Positions 22,786 to 34,460 are shown, counted from the stretch's first letter. The stretch is DNA of 64,000 bases from Symsagittifera roscoffensis (GCF_963678635.1 NC_087062.1:38032518-38096517), one strand, 5' to 3'. Notes: generated from the sequence alone by a model not told the origin. A program made the numbers and translations.

Positions 22786-24150
22786 TTAGTCCGAAGCAAA
22801 GTAAACTGGAGGTGTTTTTGTCTTCTTGGACCGGGGTGGTTGTCTCCGTGTAGCTTTTGAAGAGGGCTTCGTCACACGTGTCTTTGTCAAGTTGTTCGAT
22901 GATCCTAGTTCAATCTGATGTCGGGTCCTGGACTGTGGTTTCCGGGTTTTGGTTTGTCGTCTTGAGTTCTCGCGTTTCCGACCTACTTCAACATTAGGGT
23001 TAGGAAAGTAAGGGAAAAAAATATTGCCTCTAAAAAATCTAATATTAGTCGGTTTTGATTTAGGGATAGCAATATCCGATTTTCGAATTGTTTTTCCGTC
23101 GGATAGTTCTACTGTCGAAGTAGACAAGTTTATGATCTTTTTGCTTAATTCCCTATAAACTGGTTGTCCGTTGATGCTCCCGTTCGTTTTCCGTAGGATT
23201 TTACCTTTAAACGGATGCTGCTTTGGTATTCTAGTAATGGCAGTTTTCGAGGTGGAGGTGTAATCCGTGTCGTAACCCTTTTCCGTTGGTGATAAATTTT
23301 TCTTTGGAATCAAGGTGTCCATGTACCCGTCTTCGACTCTGTCATCGGTGTTCCAATCCTTTGCTCTTTCCTTAGATAGTATGGATTTCCCCTTGTCTAA
23401 AATTCCAATGGATGTTTTACCCGACGCCAATTGTTTCCAAGTTGTATTTGGTTTTCTATTAAAATGAATTTCAAAGGGAGAGCATTTAATTTTTGATTGG
23501 TAGGAGGATCGTAGGATCCAGATAATTTTTGTTTGATACACCGTTTTGTAATGTACATTTTTGTGTTTCTTGGGCCATGGCTAACAATTTGATTTTTACG
23601 GTATGTACAAGTTTTTCAACTAATCCGTGGAGCGATGGTCTCCTACTGTACAAAATATAATTTTAATTTTATTTAGTCGAAGAATAATTTAAAGTCTTGA
23701 CTTGTAAAACAAGCTACATGGTCGATTCTAATAGAATAGGGAATGCGATGTAAGAATATGTAATCTTGTAGAAATTCGGTAACAGTTTTTGAAGAGGTAG
23801 AAGAAGTAATTTTTGCCGAAGGAAAATTTGAAAATCGATCGATGCAAAGTAAAATGAATTTGATCGACCCCCAATATGAATCTAACGGTCCAGCGAAATC
23901 TAAGTTTAGTTCTTCGTTTGGTTCTAGTAGGAGGAAGTTCACTGAATTGCGAATTTGGCAATATACTTTTCAAATTCTTACACGTAAAAGTACATTCTGA
24001 GCAGTTTATGCCGTGGAAGTAAATTTGCCTGTTAATATGGGGCCACCAGATATATTGGGCCAAATACTTCATTCCAAATTGATCAGGATGGGTTTCATGG
24101 AGAGTCTTCGTCATCGCGTTTCTCAGGATATAACAAGTCTGCCATCCATG
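22786..24150 (-). pseudogene. Ty3/gypsy integrase
   Basis: Minus strand: zinc-binding part (HPDQFGMKYLAQYIWWPHI, then CSECTFTCKN; 24100-23950), catalytic core with first Asp in LDFAGP and second in RIDHVACFTSQDF (23930-23675), then a C-terminal part (SPFEIHFNRKPNTTW to KSDIAIP; 23541-23000) and a basic tail. At least two frameshifts separate these parts, and the usual TDQG-type second Asp context has become IDHV, so it cannot act in strand transfer. Confidence 0.75.
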
Positions 24151-25051
24151 TACAATAATCCGTCGGATTCGTGTAAGTCTCTGGCAAAGTGTTTGAAATA
24201 AGGGGAGTTCGCATTAATCGTCTCAACTTTATTATGAAGTGCTACTACAATAGGGCTCAACATAGGTCGTCTTCAGTTAGCAGAGCTACAAGCTTGGCGT
24301 TAAAAAGAGTATTTAAATCCAAGGGACGATCGGGCAACTTCAAATTTTCGCGGTATTTATTTACAAGATTCTGGATTCTGATGACCTTTCAATAGAGGGA
24401 AATCTAAAGATATTGAAATAATGGAGGTAGACGGATTAATTAAGATTTTCATTTTTTCCGTTTTAACAGTATCTACAATTTTTTTATCTACAGAAGAATT
24501 AATTAATCTACAATTAATAATAAAGAAATAAAAAAATGCGGGGTTAGAAATGGAAATAATTCAGGAATTTGTGTTGGAATAATTCGTAGGAATGCAATTT
24601 GATGTACAAAATTCGGTTCTAAAGTGATTAGATGAACAAATTGGAAAAGTCGAGTTAATAAGTTTTAGTACTGATGCTATAAGGTAATTACAAAATTTTG
24701 CTTAACCGGAATTTTCCAAATTTGAACCAATGGTTGATTTGTTAATTTTATTAATATTCGCTACTACAAGTTTTTCGTCATAATGTGATTTGGTAAAACT
24801 TTTCCGGATGGAACTCTTGAAATTAAGTCAGAAAAGCCCATATATTTTCCGGCGAGGTGTTTGATTGTAAAGTTAAAAGGTAGTAGTCTATCCACCCATC
24901 TTGTTTTCTGCTATGATATGTTTTATTAGCGTGATTTGTTGACAGGGCTGATAGCAATGCTTTGTGATCTGTGATTACTTCGAAATCTGATCCATAAAGG
25001 TAATTTTTGTAGTGTTCGACCGCCCAGACGACTCCTAGCAGTTCGAGTTCG

Positions 25052-26640
25052 TTAGTGGAATACTTTGACTCGTGAGGATTTTAAAAACCGTGAAGCAAAA
25101 GAAATCGTTCTCCAGTCACTCCTGTGGAGTTGTTCAAGGGAGGCCCCCAACCCCTTGTGTGAAGCGTCTGTTTTGACTCTAATTTTACGTTTTACGTAAA
25201 AATGAGTATTTTCCGCGAGGTTGTTGATTTCTTGTTTGATTTTTTCAAATGCTTTTGTATGGTCTGATTTCCACTGGAACATCGATTTCTGATTGTCTTC
25301 GATTACAGAGGTCTGAGTGGGCTTCCTAAGGAATTAAAATTTGGGACGAAGTTAATGTACTGATTTATAGATCCGAAAAATGATCTCAATTCTTTCAAAT
25401 TTTTTGGAATAGGTAGATCTTTTATCGCTTTTGTGTTGTCGAATAAAGGTGACATTCCTGTGTTTGAGATTTTAAATCTCAATCATTCAATTTATTTTTG
25501 AAAGAACTTACACTTAGACCATTTAACTGCGAAATTATATTCGTCCAATGTCGATATAATTTTTAACACAATGTTTTTGTGTTCTAAGAAAGTTCCTTTG
25601 GATGCGATTAAAATATCATCCAAGTAGCAATTGGTAAAAGGGATATTCCCTAACGTTGAATCCATTACTCTTTGGAATTCATTAAGCGTATCGCCTAAAC
25701 CGTAAAAGCCAGTTAAAAATTGATAAGTGCCAGTAATATCGCCGCCCACTATATTAAAATTACATTGGTTGCTGGTAAACTTGTCTAAAGCGAGTTGGCT
25801 GTATGCATTTTTTAAATATAAGTTTGTAAACCATACTTTTTCAACGCAATCATTTGCTATTTGTGCTGCTACATTGTCTACCAGTTCATGAATGTTCGGC
25901 ATCTGGTATTTATTCTTGTATATCTGTTTGTTAATGAACTTTGAGTCTAGAGCAAAGTTGATTGATTTGTCATTTTTGCAAGTAATGACGATTGGGATAA
26001 TAAAATGATCTTCGTCGCAGATTTCTAATTTTTTAGTATGTCCTTATTCTTTTAATCTGTTAAGCTCAGTTTTGACTGAGTCCAGTAGGTGGAGGGGAAC
26101 TCGTCTTCCTTTTAGTTGGATAGGCTTTAATGGTTCGGGAAAATGTGTAGTTTTCATCTGGTTTTATATTTTTCCGATCCGAAGGAAAAAGTTTTTGAAT
26201 GATTTAGAAATATTTTTGATTCATCTTTATTTATCTTTGGTTGAGATAAAATTTATGGACTTACGCACCTGGTTTGTCTGGAAGTGTGGAAAATATTTCT
26301 GTGAAACTTCTATCCCCACTTTGGGTAGATTGTCGTTTCCGAGGATGTTCCACTCGTGTCCCTCGGTCAAAAAAGGTGGTAGTCGTCGTGTGACCAACCG
26401 TTGGAGAAGATCGGAAGTATCACTTTCCCAGAAATGTTAAGGGCGTTGTCTGTAAATCCACAGTATAAATCCTTGGTTGCCTTGTCCACCGGATAGATTT
26501 TTAAATACGGATCTCGAAGCTTCAAGTCCTGTAGCACGTTCTTCTTGAGAAAACTAACCGGGCTAGCTGAGTCCACTAGTATATTTAAAATTACTTGATT
26601 TTCTTTCCCGAGGCCAATATTCAGTAGTTTTTTTAATTCC
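25052..26640 (-). pseudogene. Ty3/gypsy protease, reverse transcriptase and RNase H
   Basis: Protease: ILVDSASPVSFL (26590-26555), with D-S-A in place of the more usual D-T/S-G. RT: 25902-25492 carries FTNLYLKNAYSQLAL, where motif A normally has LDLK, so the catalytic Asp is Tyr here; motif C (CYLDDILIAS) is intact. RNase H: IRVKTDASHKGLGASLEQ (25200-25150). Stops and shifts lie between the domains, at about 26360-25905 and 25490-25285. Confidence 0.75.
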
Positions 26641-26789
26641 TTTCCGTCAACGTCGAAAATTGTAGTGAAATTAAATACAGAGTAGTCGTCGTTTTCACTT
26701 TGTCCCGATTCCGACTATGCAATTATGACGCCACAGAATTCTCTATTTACATGGTCGCTATTTACATCTGGGTGATCCGACGGATTAAA

Positions 26790-27778
26790 ATCTGTTTTAT
26801 CTACAATTTGGGTATTCACAATGTTTACAATTTTGCGTCGAGATTTACAAAGTTTTCTAAAATGGCCTTTATATTTACAGGATGTTCAAGTAGTATTCTT
26901 TGCAGGGCAAAACCTCCAAGTGTCCTTTCGAAAAGGTCCCGCCACATTTCATACAGGTGTTACTTCTTTCTAAATTCAGAGTTGGTTCTCTTTTTATAGT
27001 AAAATGGTTAAGTGGTCTTTGTGCAGTTTATCCGTTGGATTTAAATTTATTTGTGAGTTTCAAGTGATTTAAAATTCCCTTTTCGTCGATGAGTGCTACG
27101 TTCAGTGATTCTTGTGGAGGTAGAGTTTCGGTTAAGAGTTTCTGTTAGAAGTCGTAGTTTTCATGTTGTTATTGAAAATATCCCTGATCCATTCTTCTTC
27201 TCCTGCGGCTATGTCACACTTTTTGGCCATTTCAGCTAGGGCTCCCCAAAAATGTTCGAGAGACTCTCTGTCGCGTTGCTTACGATTTAACAAATTGTGA
27301 CGTTCAAATGTGACATTTGTCTTTCTGACGAAAGCGGTTGCTAGGAATTCCCAAACTTCTTTAAATAAAATTTGAAGTATTTTTACCTTTGTAAATTATT
27401 GTCCTAGTGCGAGATACAAGATTGATTGTAATTTTTCATCGGCTTCACCCATTCTCATTCCATTAAACTTCTTGGTTTCTGTTTTAATGGATGCCGCTTC
27501 CTCCTCTTGGTAACGTTTTTGTTCTTGTATATTCCTGTCGATTCTTTATTTTCTTTGGTTATCCAATTTGCCGTCCATCGGATTTCCAAAACTTGAGGCT
27601 GAGGATGATGTCTTTCCGAAGGATTTATCAAGTTTTCGATATCTATGTTTTCTTTAGCGATAATAGCTCAATGAAAGAGATCGCTCCAGTCCTCCCAGGG
27701 AATTGCAGGACCTACTGTATGGTTCTGCCAAAATGGAGGTATTCCTCTCACGTTAGATTCGTTATTTGATTGCGCCAT
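26790..27778 (-). pseudogene. Ty3/gypsy Gag
   Basis: Starts MAQSNNESNVRGIPPFW at 27778 and continues PAIPWEDWSDLFH before a TGA; past it the frame reads AIIAKENIDIENLINPS. Near 26955-26820 two zinc knuckles can be read across shifts (CMKCGGTFSKGHLEV and YKGHFRKLCKSRRK with Cys losses). The start codon lies across the LTR/primer-binding-site junction. Broken by one early stop and several shifts. Confidence 0.65.
27759..27777 (-). promoter_or_regulatory. Primer-binding site
   Basis: The minus strand reads TGGCGCAATCAAATAACG directly after the LTR end ATTTTATCA. TGG at the first position pairs with the CCA end of a tRNA. I cannot name the tRNA from the window. Confidence 0.55.
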
Positions 27779-27988
27779 GATAAAATGTTACTTTGTTGTA
27801 GCTAAATCTGCTTTATACAATTAAAAGTATAAAAGAATAAAAGTGAATTAGTCTAAAGTTAAAACGTTAAAAAGTGGGAGAGCATTTTCTCCGCCGGAGA
27901 GAATGTCAAAGTGAAGGTCATAAGTAAGTGACCTGTTAGCAAGTTACGTAATAGTTGCAGTAAATGCAAATATAAAGTGAGAATCACA
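27778..27988 (-). repeat. 5' LTR, truncated to about 211 bp
   Basis: Matches 21364-21571 closely, but similarity ends near 27988, about 60 bp before the LTR start expected from the 3' copy. The missing part includes the TG end. The flank beyond is unrelated. Confidence 0.75.
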
Positions 27989-28166
27989 TCATTATATTCC
28001 AGCTTTCTTAACTCATGTTTCAAACTGAATACTGTTTCAAAAGTTTTTTAGAACTAATACTGTTTTGCGGTTCCTTTCAGTCTCTACAATAAGTTAATTT
28101 GTTTTGTTCAGTTTATTATTATTATTGTTTTTGGAACAAATGGTATGTAAAGTTGAGTTAAAATAG

Positions 28167-28745
28167 TTATTGCGTTTCATGAGCATCAATCTCCTTTGAC
28201 TTTGAAACTTGTAATGAAAACTTAGAAATGGGATTTTTCTTTCTTGTAAGTTTTTTATCTGCAGTACAATTCTCTGTTTCTTCAATGTCGAGGGCGGAGT
28301 TTCTTAATTTACAAGATCTGGTTTTTTCAGGGTAGTTTTCGATATCTCCGCAAAATATAAGCTCTGTTTTTTGTTCAACCATCAACTGTTTTATGCATTC
28401 AGTAGTAGTATCATTTTCGATGGGAGCGCAAGGTCCTGTATAAACGCTGCCCACTAGGATCATTGCCCACTGGACTTTTTTTGCTGTTAATAATTCAATC
28501 CCAATCTTCCTAATCTAATCTAGAGTCGAACTAAATGAGCTAAACATACAAAAAAAAACATCTTTTTCTGTAAGTATAAGATTTGGGATGATGTTTTTAG
28601 AGCTAAAAGTCTGTTTTCGAGGGCCGCGAGCAGAAATAAGTAATACTGGCGTTAATTTCGCGCATAGCAATTTTTTAACAGGGAGCGTTTTTTTGATTGG
28701 TTTAATCACAGAAATATAAAAAAAACAAGTTTTTTCTTCAAACAA
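28167..28745 (-). pseudogene. Unrecognised coding frame interrupted by a single TAG
   Basis: On the minus strand one frame is open from 28745 to 28167 apart from a TAG at 28514-28512. Upstream of the TAG: YISVIKPIKKTLPVKKLLC ... FFCMFSSFSSTLD. Downstream: IRKIGIELLTAKKVQWAMIL, VGSVYTGPCAPI and a polar Lys-rich tail. The mix of hydrophobic stretches and Lys-rich loops suggests a membrane-protein exon. I do not recognise the family. It could be a decayed gene, a terminal exon with a recent nonsense change (TAG versus TTG), or read-through. No good splice acceptor with the right phase was found upstream. Confidence 0.35.
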
Positions 28746-29147
28746 GGCTATATTTATAGCTGTGTAGATTCGATTTTAAAACCTGAAAAAGTTCGATAAC
28801 CACCTTTTTTTCTAAGTGTATGGACAAATTAGGTCCCACCATAGGCCATGCATTTTTTGCGGTAGTTTAAGTTTTAATGTGAACCTATTTTCAATGTTTT
28901 TTTTTGTTAACCTATCATTTTTTCGAGGGCTTTCATTTGATTTTATCTTTCAATCAATTAAAAATTTGCTGAATTTATTATCTTGGTAAAAATTTTATCA
29001 TCAAATAAGATATTTTCAATCATATGTTTAATTTCTAAAAAAACAATGCTGTTTAAATGTAATTCGTTAACAAAATGTTTCAAAATTTAATTTGTTAATA
29101 ATAAGAATATTACGCAATATTTTGGCTATATTTCTTGAATTTTTATT
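28746..29147. other. AT-rich spacer, no gene
   Basis: Lies between the PON-like stop codon and the interrupted frame. Mostly A/T tracts. AATAAGAATA near 29100 may serve polyadenylation of the PON-like gene on the minus strand, but no canonical AATAAA stands out. Confidence 0.3.
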
Positions 29148-31259
29148 TTACATCTGAGCTGTAGTATATCTACAAAATGCAATTTTTTCCACTACAGTTC
29201 CAACATAAAGTGTATTTCCATCAGCAGTAAAAGCTCCTGCGCTAGAACCACTAATCAGAGATCCATCGTCCATGAAAACAGTTTCAAAGCCCCATGCACT
29301 ATTTCTATCATTTCTCTTGACTCTGATCACGTGAGATGGTGAGCGAAGTTTTTCGGTGTCTGCGAAGTAGATGAACAAATCATGAAGTCTAACATGACAG
29401 CCAATCAGAACTTCGTTTTCTGAAATGACATTAATGTTGTCCGGACTCGTCGGCAAGATCAAAGTATCAACTAGTTTCAAACTTCCGTCTTTTTTATTGA
29501 TTTCAAATTCGTAAAAAGCGTCGGACATTGGGTCAGTGAAAAACAGTCTGTCACCAGAAGGGGATCTCGCTATTCCATTAGGTTCCACATACCCAGTTGA
29601 AACATCAGTAGCATTTCCATTATTCCAGAAGACTATTTTACAAAACGGAATGCCCAAGTAATGACCGGTTCTTCCGACAGCAGCGTTGTAGAACTTGTCA
29701 TTTGATACGTAAAATGAGTGACGTGAAATGATCGTAACGTCATTAACGTTACCCTGGATTCCAAGGTCAGACACACTCACTGATTTGTAGTGTTTCAGCT
29801 TCAGACCATTCGAAAGAGTCCAATCGAACATCTCAACGTAATCTTGGTCACTCCGATGGTTGACGACAAAAACGAGCCACTCATTTTTCTTGACTTGCAT
29901 CAGATCGATCCCGTGTGGAACAAATTCTTCCTTGAAGTTTAGAAGCTCCAGATTTTCGACTTTAGTGCCAGTTATTTTGATGAGCTTATCACCCTTGTAG
30001 AGATGCGGAGTTTTGAATTTGACCGCATTTAAACCTTGAATTGATAAAAAATTTAAATTGCTTAACAATTTAATTGAGGCTATAATATTTTTCAAGGAGT
30101 AAAAAACCGATCTTTCAAAACCAAGGGCTGATTTATAAATTTTTTATTAGGGCTGCAAAACTGATTTTCTGACCTCTCTCAAAGGCGCGTTGAAAACCGA
30201 ATTTTTTCTGCTAGCAAGTTTTTGATAAAAACCCACAAATATCGTTTTTGAACATTTTTGGATAGTTTTTACAAAAAAAACCGCATTTTTTCGGCGCTCA
30301 AATTGAAATTTCAGACCAAATTGATTTGCCGACCTCTCCCAAAGCACTGTAGCCATTCTATTTTTCCGTTGGAAAATTTAGATGGTTTTCAAAAAATTGA
30401 GTTTTTTCCGGCCCCCACCTCAAAATTAGAATATATTTAGATAACAAGTGGGTCAAATTTGGTATGAAAATGGGGCCTCCTCCTCCCATCAATCCACCCG
30501 ATATAGTTAGAAAAACTTGAGGGTTGTTGAACCAAAAATAGATGTGTTAGAATAGTACAAAGGTGGTTAAGTGGTTGAGTCCCTGTAAGAGGCGTCCACC
30601 CGCCCCCTTACCCCTCCCTCTATCAATCCGGCCCTGTTCAAAAGTCACTTACAAGAGAAAAAACTGCAGCAGCAAAACGAAACTATATTTTGAAGAATAT
30701 CAAAAGTACTAAAAAGAAAGAACAGTGTATATTGACATTGTTTTAGAAAAAAAGTTACTGTTTCATATTAAAAAATTGAAATGGAAAACTAAATACCTCC
30801 TGTGGAAGCAATGACGGATCCTCCTGGTCCCAAAGTGAGGTCCTCTGACCCTTGGTAGTCGCCTTCAAGAATCTTGCACTCCCCTGGGTGAATTATCTCC
30901 ACCTCTCGCAACACCCCGAACTTGTCCACGTAGCGCCACGCCCTCTCTGCTCCAAAGAGCACAAAAAAACTCACGAGTATGAACGCTATCGGATGTCTGT
31001 GAACAGAAAAAAAATAATTATGCTCATCTCAACTTTAAAGAAATTTGTTTCTGCGATTCGCTGAGGATCTATGAGAGGCTATACAGCCTGTCCAGTAGCG
31101 GGTTTAGGGGACGCCTTTTTCCAGGGATTCGACCCCCTGCCGACCCAAAGGGTCCCTCCCCCTTAGTACTATTTTGAGATTTCCATTTGTGACTGAAGGA
31201 CCCTCAAGTTTTTCTGAATTACTGATTTAGCTAACTTACTTGCTCAGAATGGTTTCCAT
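29148..31259 (-). CDS. Paraoxonase/arylesterase-like protein, three exons
   Basis: Exons 31259-31240, 30996-30797 and 30034-29148, joined in frame by AGCAA|GTAAGT...TTCACAG|A and GGAG|GTATTT...ATTCAAG|GT, give about 368 residues, close to the 355 of mammalian PONs. Residues 9-22 are hydrophobic, like the uncleaved signal/anchor of PONs. Six-bladed propeller landmarks: GSEDL (Glu58/Asp59, calcium ligands), NPHG-type PHGIDL, VVNHRSD (His of the active-site dyad), GNVNDV (Asn ligand), VEPNGIARSPSG (Asn ligand), TSPDNINV (Asp/Asn ligands), GCHVR, and ISGSSAGAF near the end with LYVGTV. PONs are secreted or membrane-bound calcium-dependent lactonases/esterases. All expected ligands are present, so it looks functional. 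Intron 2 holds hAT-like repeat fragments. Confidence 0.85.
30130..30640. repeat. hAT-like non-autonomous repeat fragments within the PON-like intron
   Basis: GACCTCTCTCAAAGGCGC, TTTTTTCGGCGC and related strings match the body of the elements at 41407 and 54115. A second partial copy starts near 30300. The right end CCGGCCCTG (30638) resembles the reversed CAGGGGCGG terminus. Confidence 0.5.
31093..31200 (-). repeat. Terminal fragment of the hAT-like repeat
   Basis: Starts CAGTAGCGGGTTTAGGGG, then GGATTCGACCCCCTGCCGAC and AAAGGGTCCCTCCCC, which reverse-match GTCGGGAGGGGGTCGAATCC at 41720. It supplies the second terminus of that family. Confidence 0.6.
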
Positions 31260-31606
31260 GTTATCAACTTAGATTTGGTAAAAGCTTTCTTGGTAGAATA
31301 TCGATGAGTGTCAAGATATTAGATTAAGGGTTAGGACAGTTTATGATATATACAATTTGGTTTCAAATTTACCTTATTTTGCTCCGTATAACGCCCTCCG
31401 TTGACAAGATAGTGTGTTTACCATGGAGCGTTATTTGCTCAGGTGATTTGCGCAAACTTACATTATTTCATGCAATAAATTATATTGGTTAGAAAACTGA
31501 AAGTCTTTAACTCTTTTGCTTATCTGGAATACATGCATTCGAAATATAAGCAAAAAGTAGCGCGAGAAAAACTGAGAACCCCAAAAAAACTTGTTCTCTG
31601 TCGATT
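31260..31606. other. Upstream region of the PON-like gene
   Basis: No ORF supported. A TATATAT-containing block near 31350 lies about 90 bp upstream of the PON-like start on its strand and could be a TATA element, but start-site data are absent. Confidence 0.25.
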
Positions 31607-32915
31607 GCTTTTTCTTCCGACTTTCGATACGAAAGTAACGGAATATTTGTGCTCGGGGTGGGTTTTTTTTTCTTCAGACAAATTTCGACTTTTTAACCAG
31701 CCATTTTTGATGGAATTTTTTTATATCATTCGAAAGGTATTGTTGTCTTTAGCTCAAATCTGAAAAGATATATCACCTGTGATCATTTTTTGTAAAGTTA
31801 CGGGGGTTTAAAGATTGCCATTTTGGCCAATTTGGGACAATTAACGCGCGATATATTTCGCGTTATTAACGCGTAAGCGGAGAGTTAATCCGTCTAAGAA
31901 ATCGTTCCAAATTAGTTGAAAGAAGCTTATTTGCCATAATTGATGTGTTACAAGGAGCGAAATCTATCCTTTTGTACTTTACATGGCGTGTGGGGGATGA
32001 TTTTCATAAAAAATTTCAAATTTTAGAAAAAAAAATTTCATTTTGTTTTATTTCTTTTTTTAAAATGTTATTACTGCTCCATAAACCCTAAAAGGCAGTC
32101 GGAACAATCAGGGCATTGCCCTGATACGAGCAGTTTGTTAGCGTTTGTATCCGAACTTGATAATATGACCAGTTAACGTCATTGAATTTGATTTTTAGAA
32201 ATCTGCCTTTTTATGAAGTTCGAAACATTTTAGTAGAATCGACTCACTCGCCTGTTTTGTCTTGGCAGTTTTTACCCATTTTTTGTTTGAAGCATATAAT
32301 AAGGTTTTCAATAGAGTTGTACACAAATGAATGACAAAGTTTGACAAAAAAAACACACACATAGCTATTTAATTTTGAAGGAATTGGTTGTATCCACAGA
32401 CACTTCTATGTTTTATAGATAAAAATTTTCACAATGCTTTTCTTGAACTGTTGGAAAAGTAAAAAAAGTTCAAATATAGGGGCCATAAGCTCAGAACAAA
32501 ATTGAGCACGACGACTGCGAAGCGATCTAAAACACAGAGAGGCACTAAAAATTGAACAAAAGGATAGAATTCGCTCCTTGTAACAAATTAATTACGGCAA
32601 ATAAGCTTCTTTCAACCAATTTGGAACGACTTCTGAGACGGATTATTTCTCCGCTTACGCGTTAATAGCGCGACATATATCGCACGTTAATTGTCCAAAA
32701 TTAGCCAAAATGGTAATTTTTAAACCCCCGTAACGTTACGAAAAATGGTCAAAGGTAAAATGTCTTTTCAAATTTGAGCTCAGGACAACAATACCTTTTG
32801 AATGATATTAAAAAATCCCGTCAAAAATGGCTAGTTAAAAAGTCGAAATTTGTCTGATAAAAAAAACCACCCGAGCACAAATATTCCGTTAGTTTCGTAT
32901 CAAAAGTTGGAACAA
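31607..32915. repeat. Inverted pair of one interspersed repeat (arms 31607-31975 and 32556-32915)
   Basis: Plus-strand TTTCGACTTTTTAACCAGCC, GTTACGGGGGTTTAAA, CAATTAACGCGCGATATAT and GGAGCGAAATCTATCC recur as reverse complements in the second arm. The spacer includes the hairpin TCAGGGC-ATT-GCCCTGA at 32108-32124. The family also occurs, in full or part, near 36150, 36400, 37800, 38400, 40250, 45950 and 57900. Confidence 0.75.
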
Positions 32916-33713
32916 CAATCAAATTTCAACCGAGTGCAACACCCGAGTCGAAGCAATGGACTCGTGATTCGATTTTCAAAGTCGAGAAATTGCAGTTTTG
33001 GAGGTTAAAACTTTCAACTGAGGCTGAGAAGTGGTTTTGAGTAAAACACAAAGCCTGAACAAACTGAAGTCTGATCAAGAGTGTTGAAACATAAGTCAAA
33101 TACAATTTTTTCTATTTTTTTTTCTATTTCTGTGTTTTCTATTTTTTTTTCTATTTTTTAATCTATCTTTAAATCTCTCTAAATGCTTTTAGCTAATAAA
33201 AATTTGGTAATCAGCTTTAACCTAATATCAATTCACTGTGTTTTGAAAGCAAACTTAAAAGGGGGGGGGGGGAGTTCGATACCCTGCCGTTCGATACCCG
33301 GCCCCCCTTTGTACTATTTTGAGATATCCATTTCTGGCTGACTGACGACTGACTCTAAAACGTTATTTTTTGGTCAAAATGATCCATTAAAATGCTTATA
33401 AACGCCTTCCTAACCCCCCCACCCCAACCCCCAAACCCCCCCCCCCCCTCGAAAAAATTCTAGATCCCCTCACCTCGAGAAAATCCTAGATCCGCCCCTG
33501 CCAATACGTATTCCACAAAGTCGAAAGATACCCAAAAATTGACTAATTTTGGGTTAGAAAACATAATTCGAAAAATAGTATGAGCAATAAAAAACCAAAA
33601 AATTACCCAAGTAGTGGAGCAACCGACCTGGGCAAACGTACTATGTTATTTTTCTGTCAAACATTTCTGAAACGCGAAATAGTGACAACATGCTCACACA
33701 AGCTTATTTCTGG
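32556..33713. repeat. Unit X of a large tandem duplication (first copy)
   Basis: Aligns with 36393-37783. Shared blocks include GAGTCGAAGCAATGGACTCG, AGTTCGATACCCTGCCG, CCTAGATCCGCCCCTG and GTAGTGGAGCAACCGACCTG. It ends in both copies at AAGCTTATTTC. A poly-G run (33259) and poly-C run (33430) lie inside. Confidence 0.85.
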
Positions 33714-34204
33714 CAACTACAATCAGGAATGATTCGAAGAAAGTAACGGAAAATATATGCTTGGAGTGATTTTTAAAAACATTCCAGCTCGACCTCGGCG
33801 TTTGAAATAGTTTTCATCGATTTTTTCTATATTTGTTAAAAAAACTGATTCCCTGCGTTTCTATTTGAGAATTTCTTTTGTTTGCTTTCTTTTGTAAAAT
33901 TTTTGAGGGTTTATAAATGCTATTTTTATCACTTATTTTTTTGCAAGATTCATTAATGCTCCTAACTGCACATACTCACTGCACATACCAAATAAACTGC
34001 GGAAAGTGGATAAGTAAGCCACAAACATTTCGCATGCAAACAAAACAAGACTCCTCGTATCAGGGCGCAGAATGCTCCGACTGCCTTTTAAGGTCTACAG
34101 AGCAGTAATAACATGTTTTAAAAAATGTTATGAAAAAAAAAGAAAAAAAAAGAATTATTTAAAAATTGAGATTTTTTGTAAAAATCATCTCCCACACCAT
34201 CTAA
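33714..34204. other. Spacer with partial repeat sequence
   Basis: No gene. GACTCCTCGTATCAGGGCGC followed by GAATGCTCCGACTGCC (34045-34085) is a hairpin region of the interspersed family with its second arm lost. Confidence 0.4.
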
Positions 34205-34428
34205 CAATATCTCTCAGATGGTACAGAAAATTTCCGTCAAAAACGCTTAGTTAAAAGTCGAAAAATGACTGAAAAAAAATCACAACAAGCATAAGTATTC
34301 CTCACTTTCTTCGAAAGTCGGAGCAAAAAAAGCTCAACCCCATTTTGTATACTAAACACTATTCAAGACCAATTGAAAGGCAGTTTGAAAAATCAGAGTT
34401 TTCAAAGAAAGAAAGAAACAAAGAAAAA

Positions 34429-34460
<32 letters not shown>

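Larger units (their letters stand above)
21364..27988 (-). mobile_element. Ty3/gypsy LTR retrotransposon, defective
   Basis: Complete order on the minus strand: 5' LTR, primer-binding site, gag with two zinc knuckles, protease, RT, RNase H, integrase, acidic tail, polypurine tract, 3' LTR. Every coding part contains stops or frameshifts, and the RT motif A Asp is replaced. The outer (5') end of the 5' LTR is missing about 60 bp, so no matching target duplication can be checked. Confidence 0.85.

Noticed and set aside
33270-33305. GTTCGATACCC strings resembling a tRNA/SINE B box
   Set aside because: They repeat in tandem without an A box or cloverleaf and lie inside the large repeat unit X.
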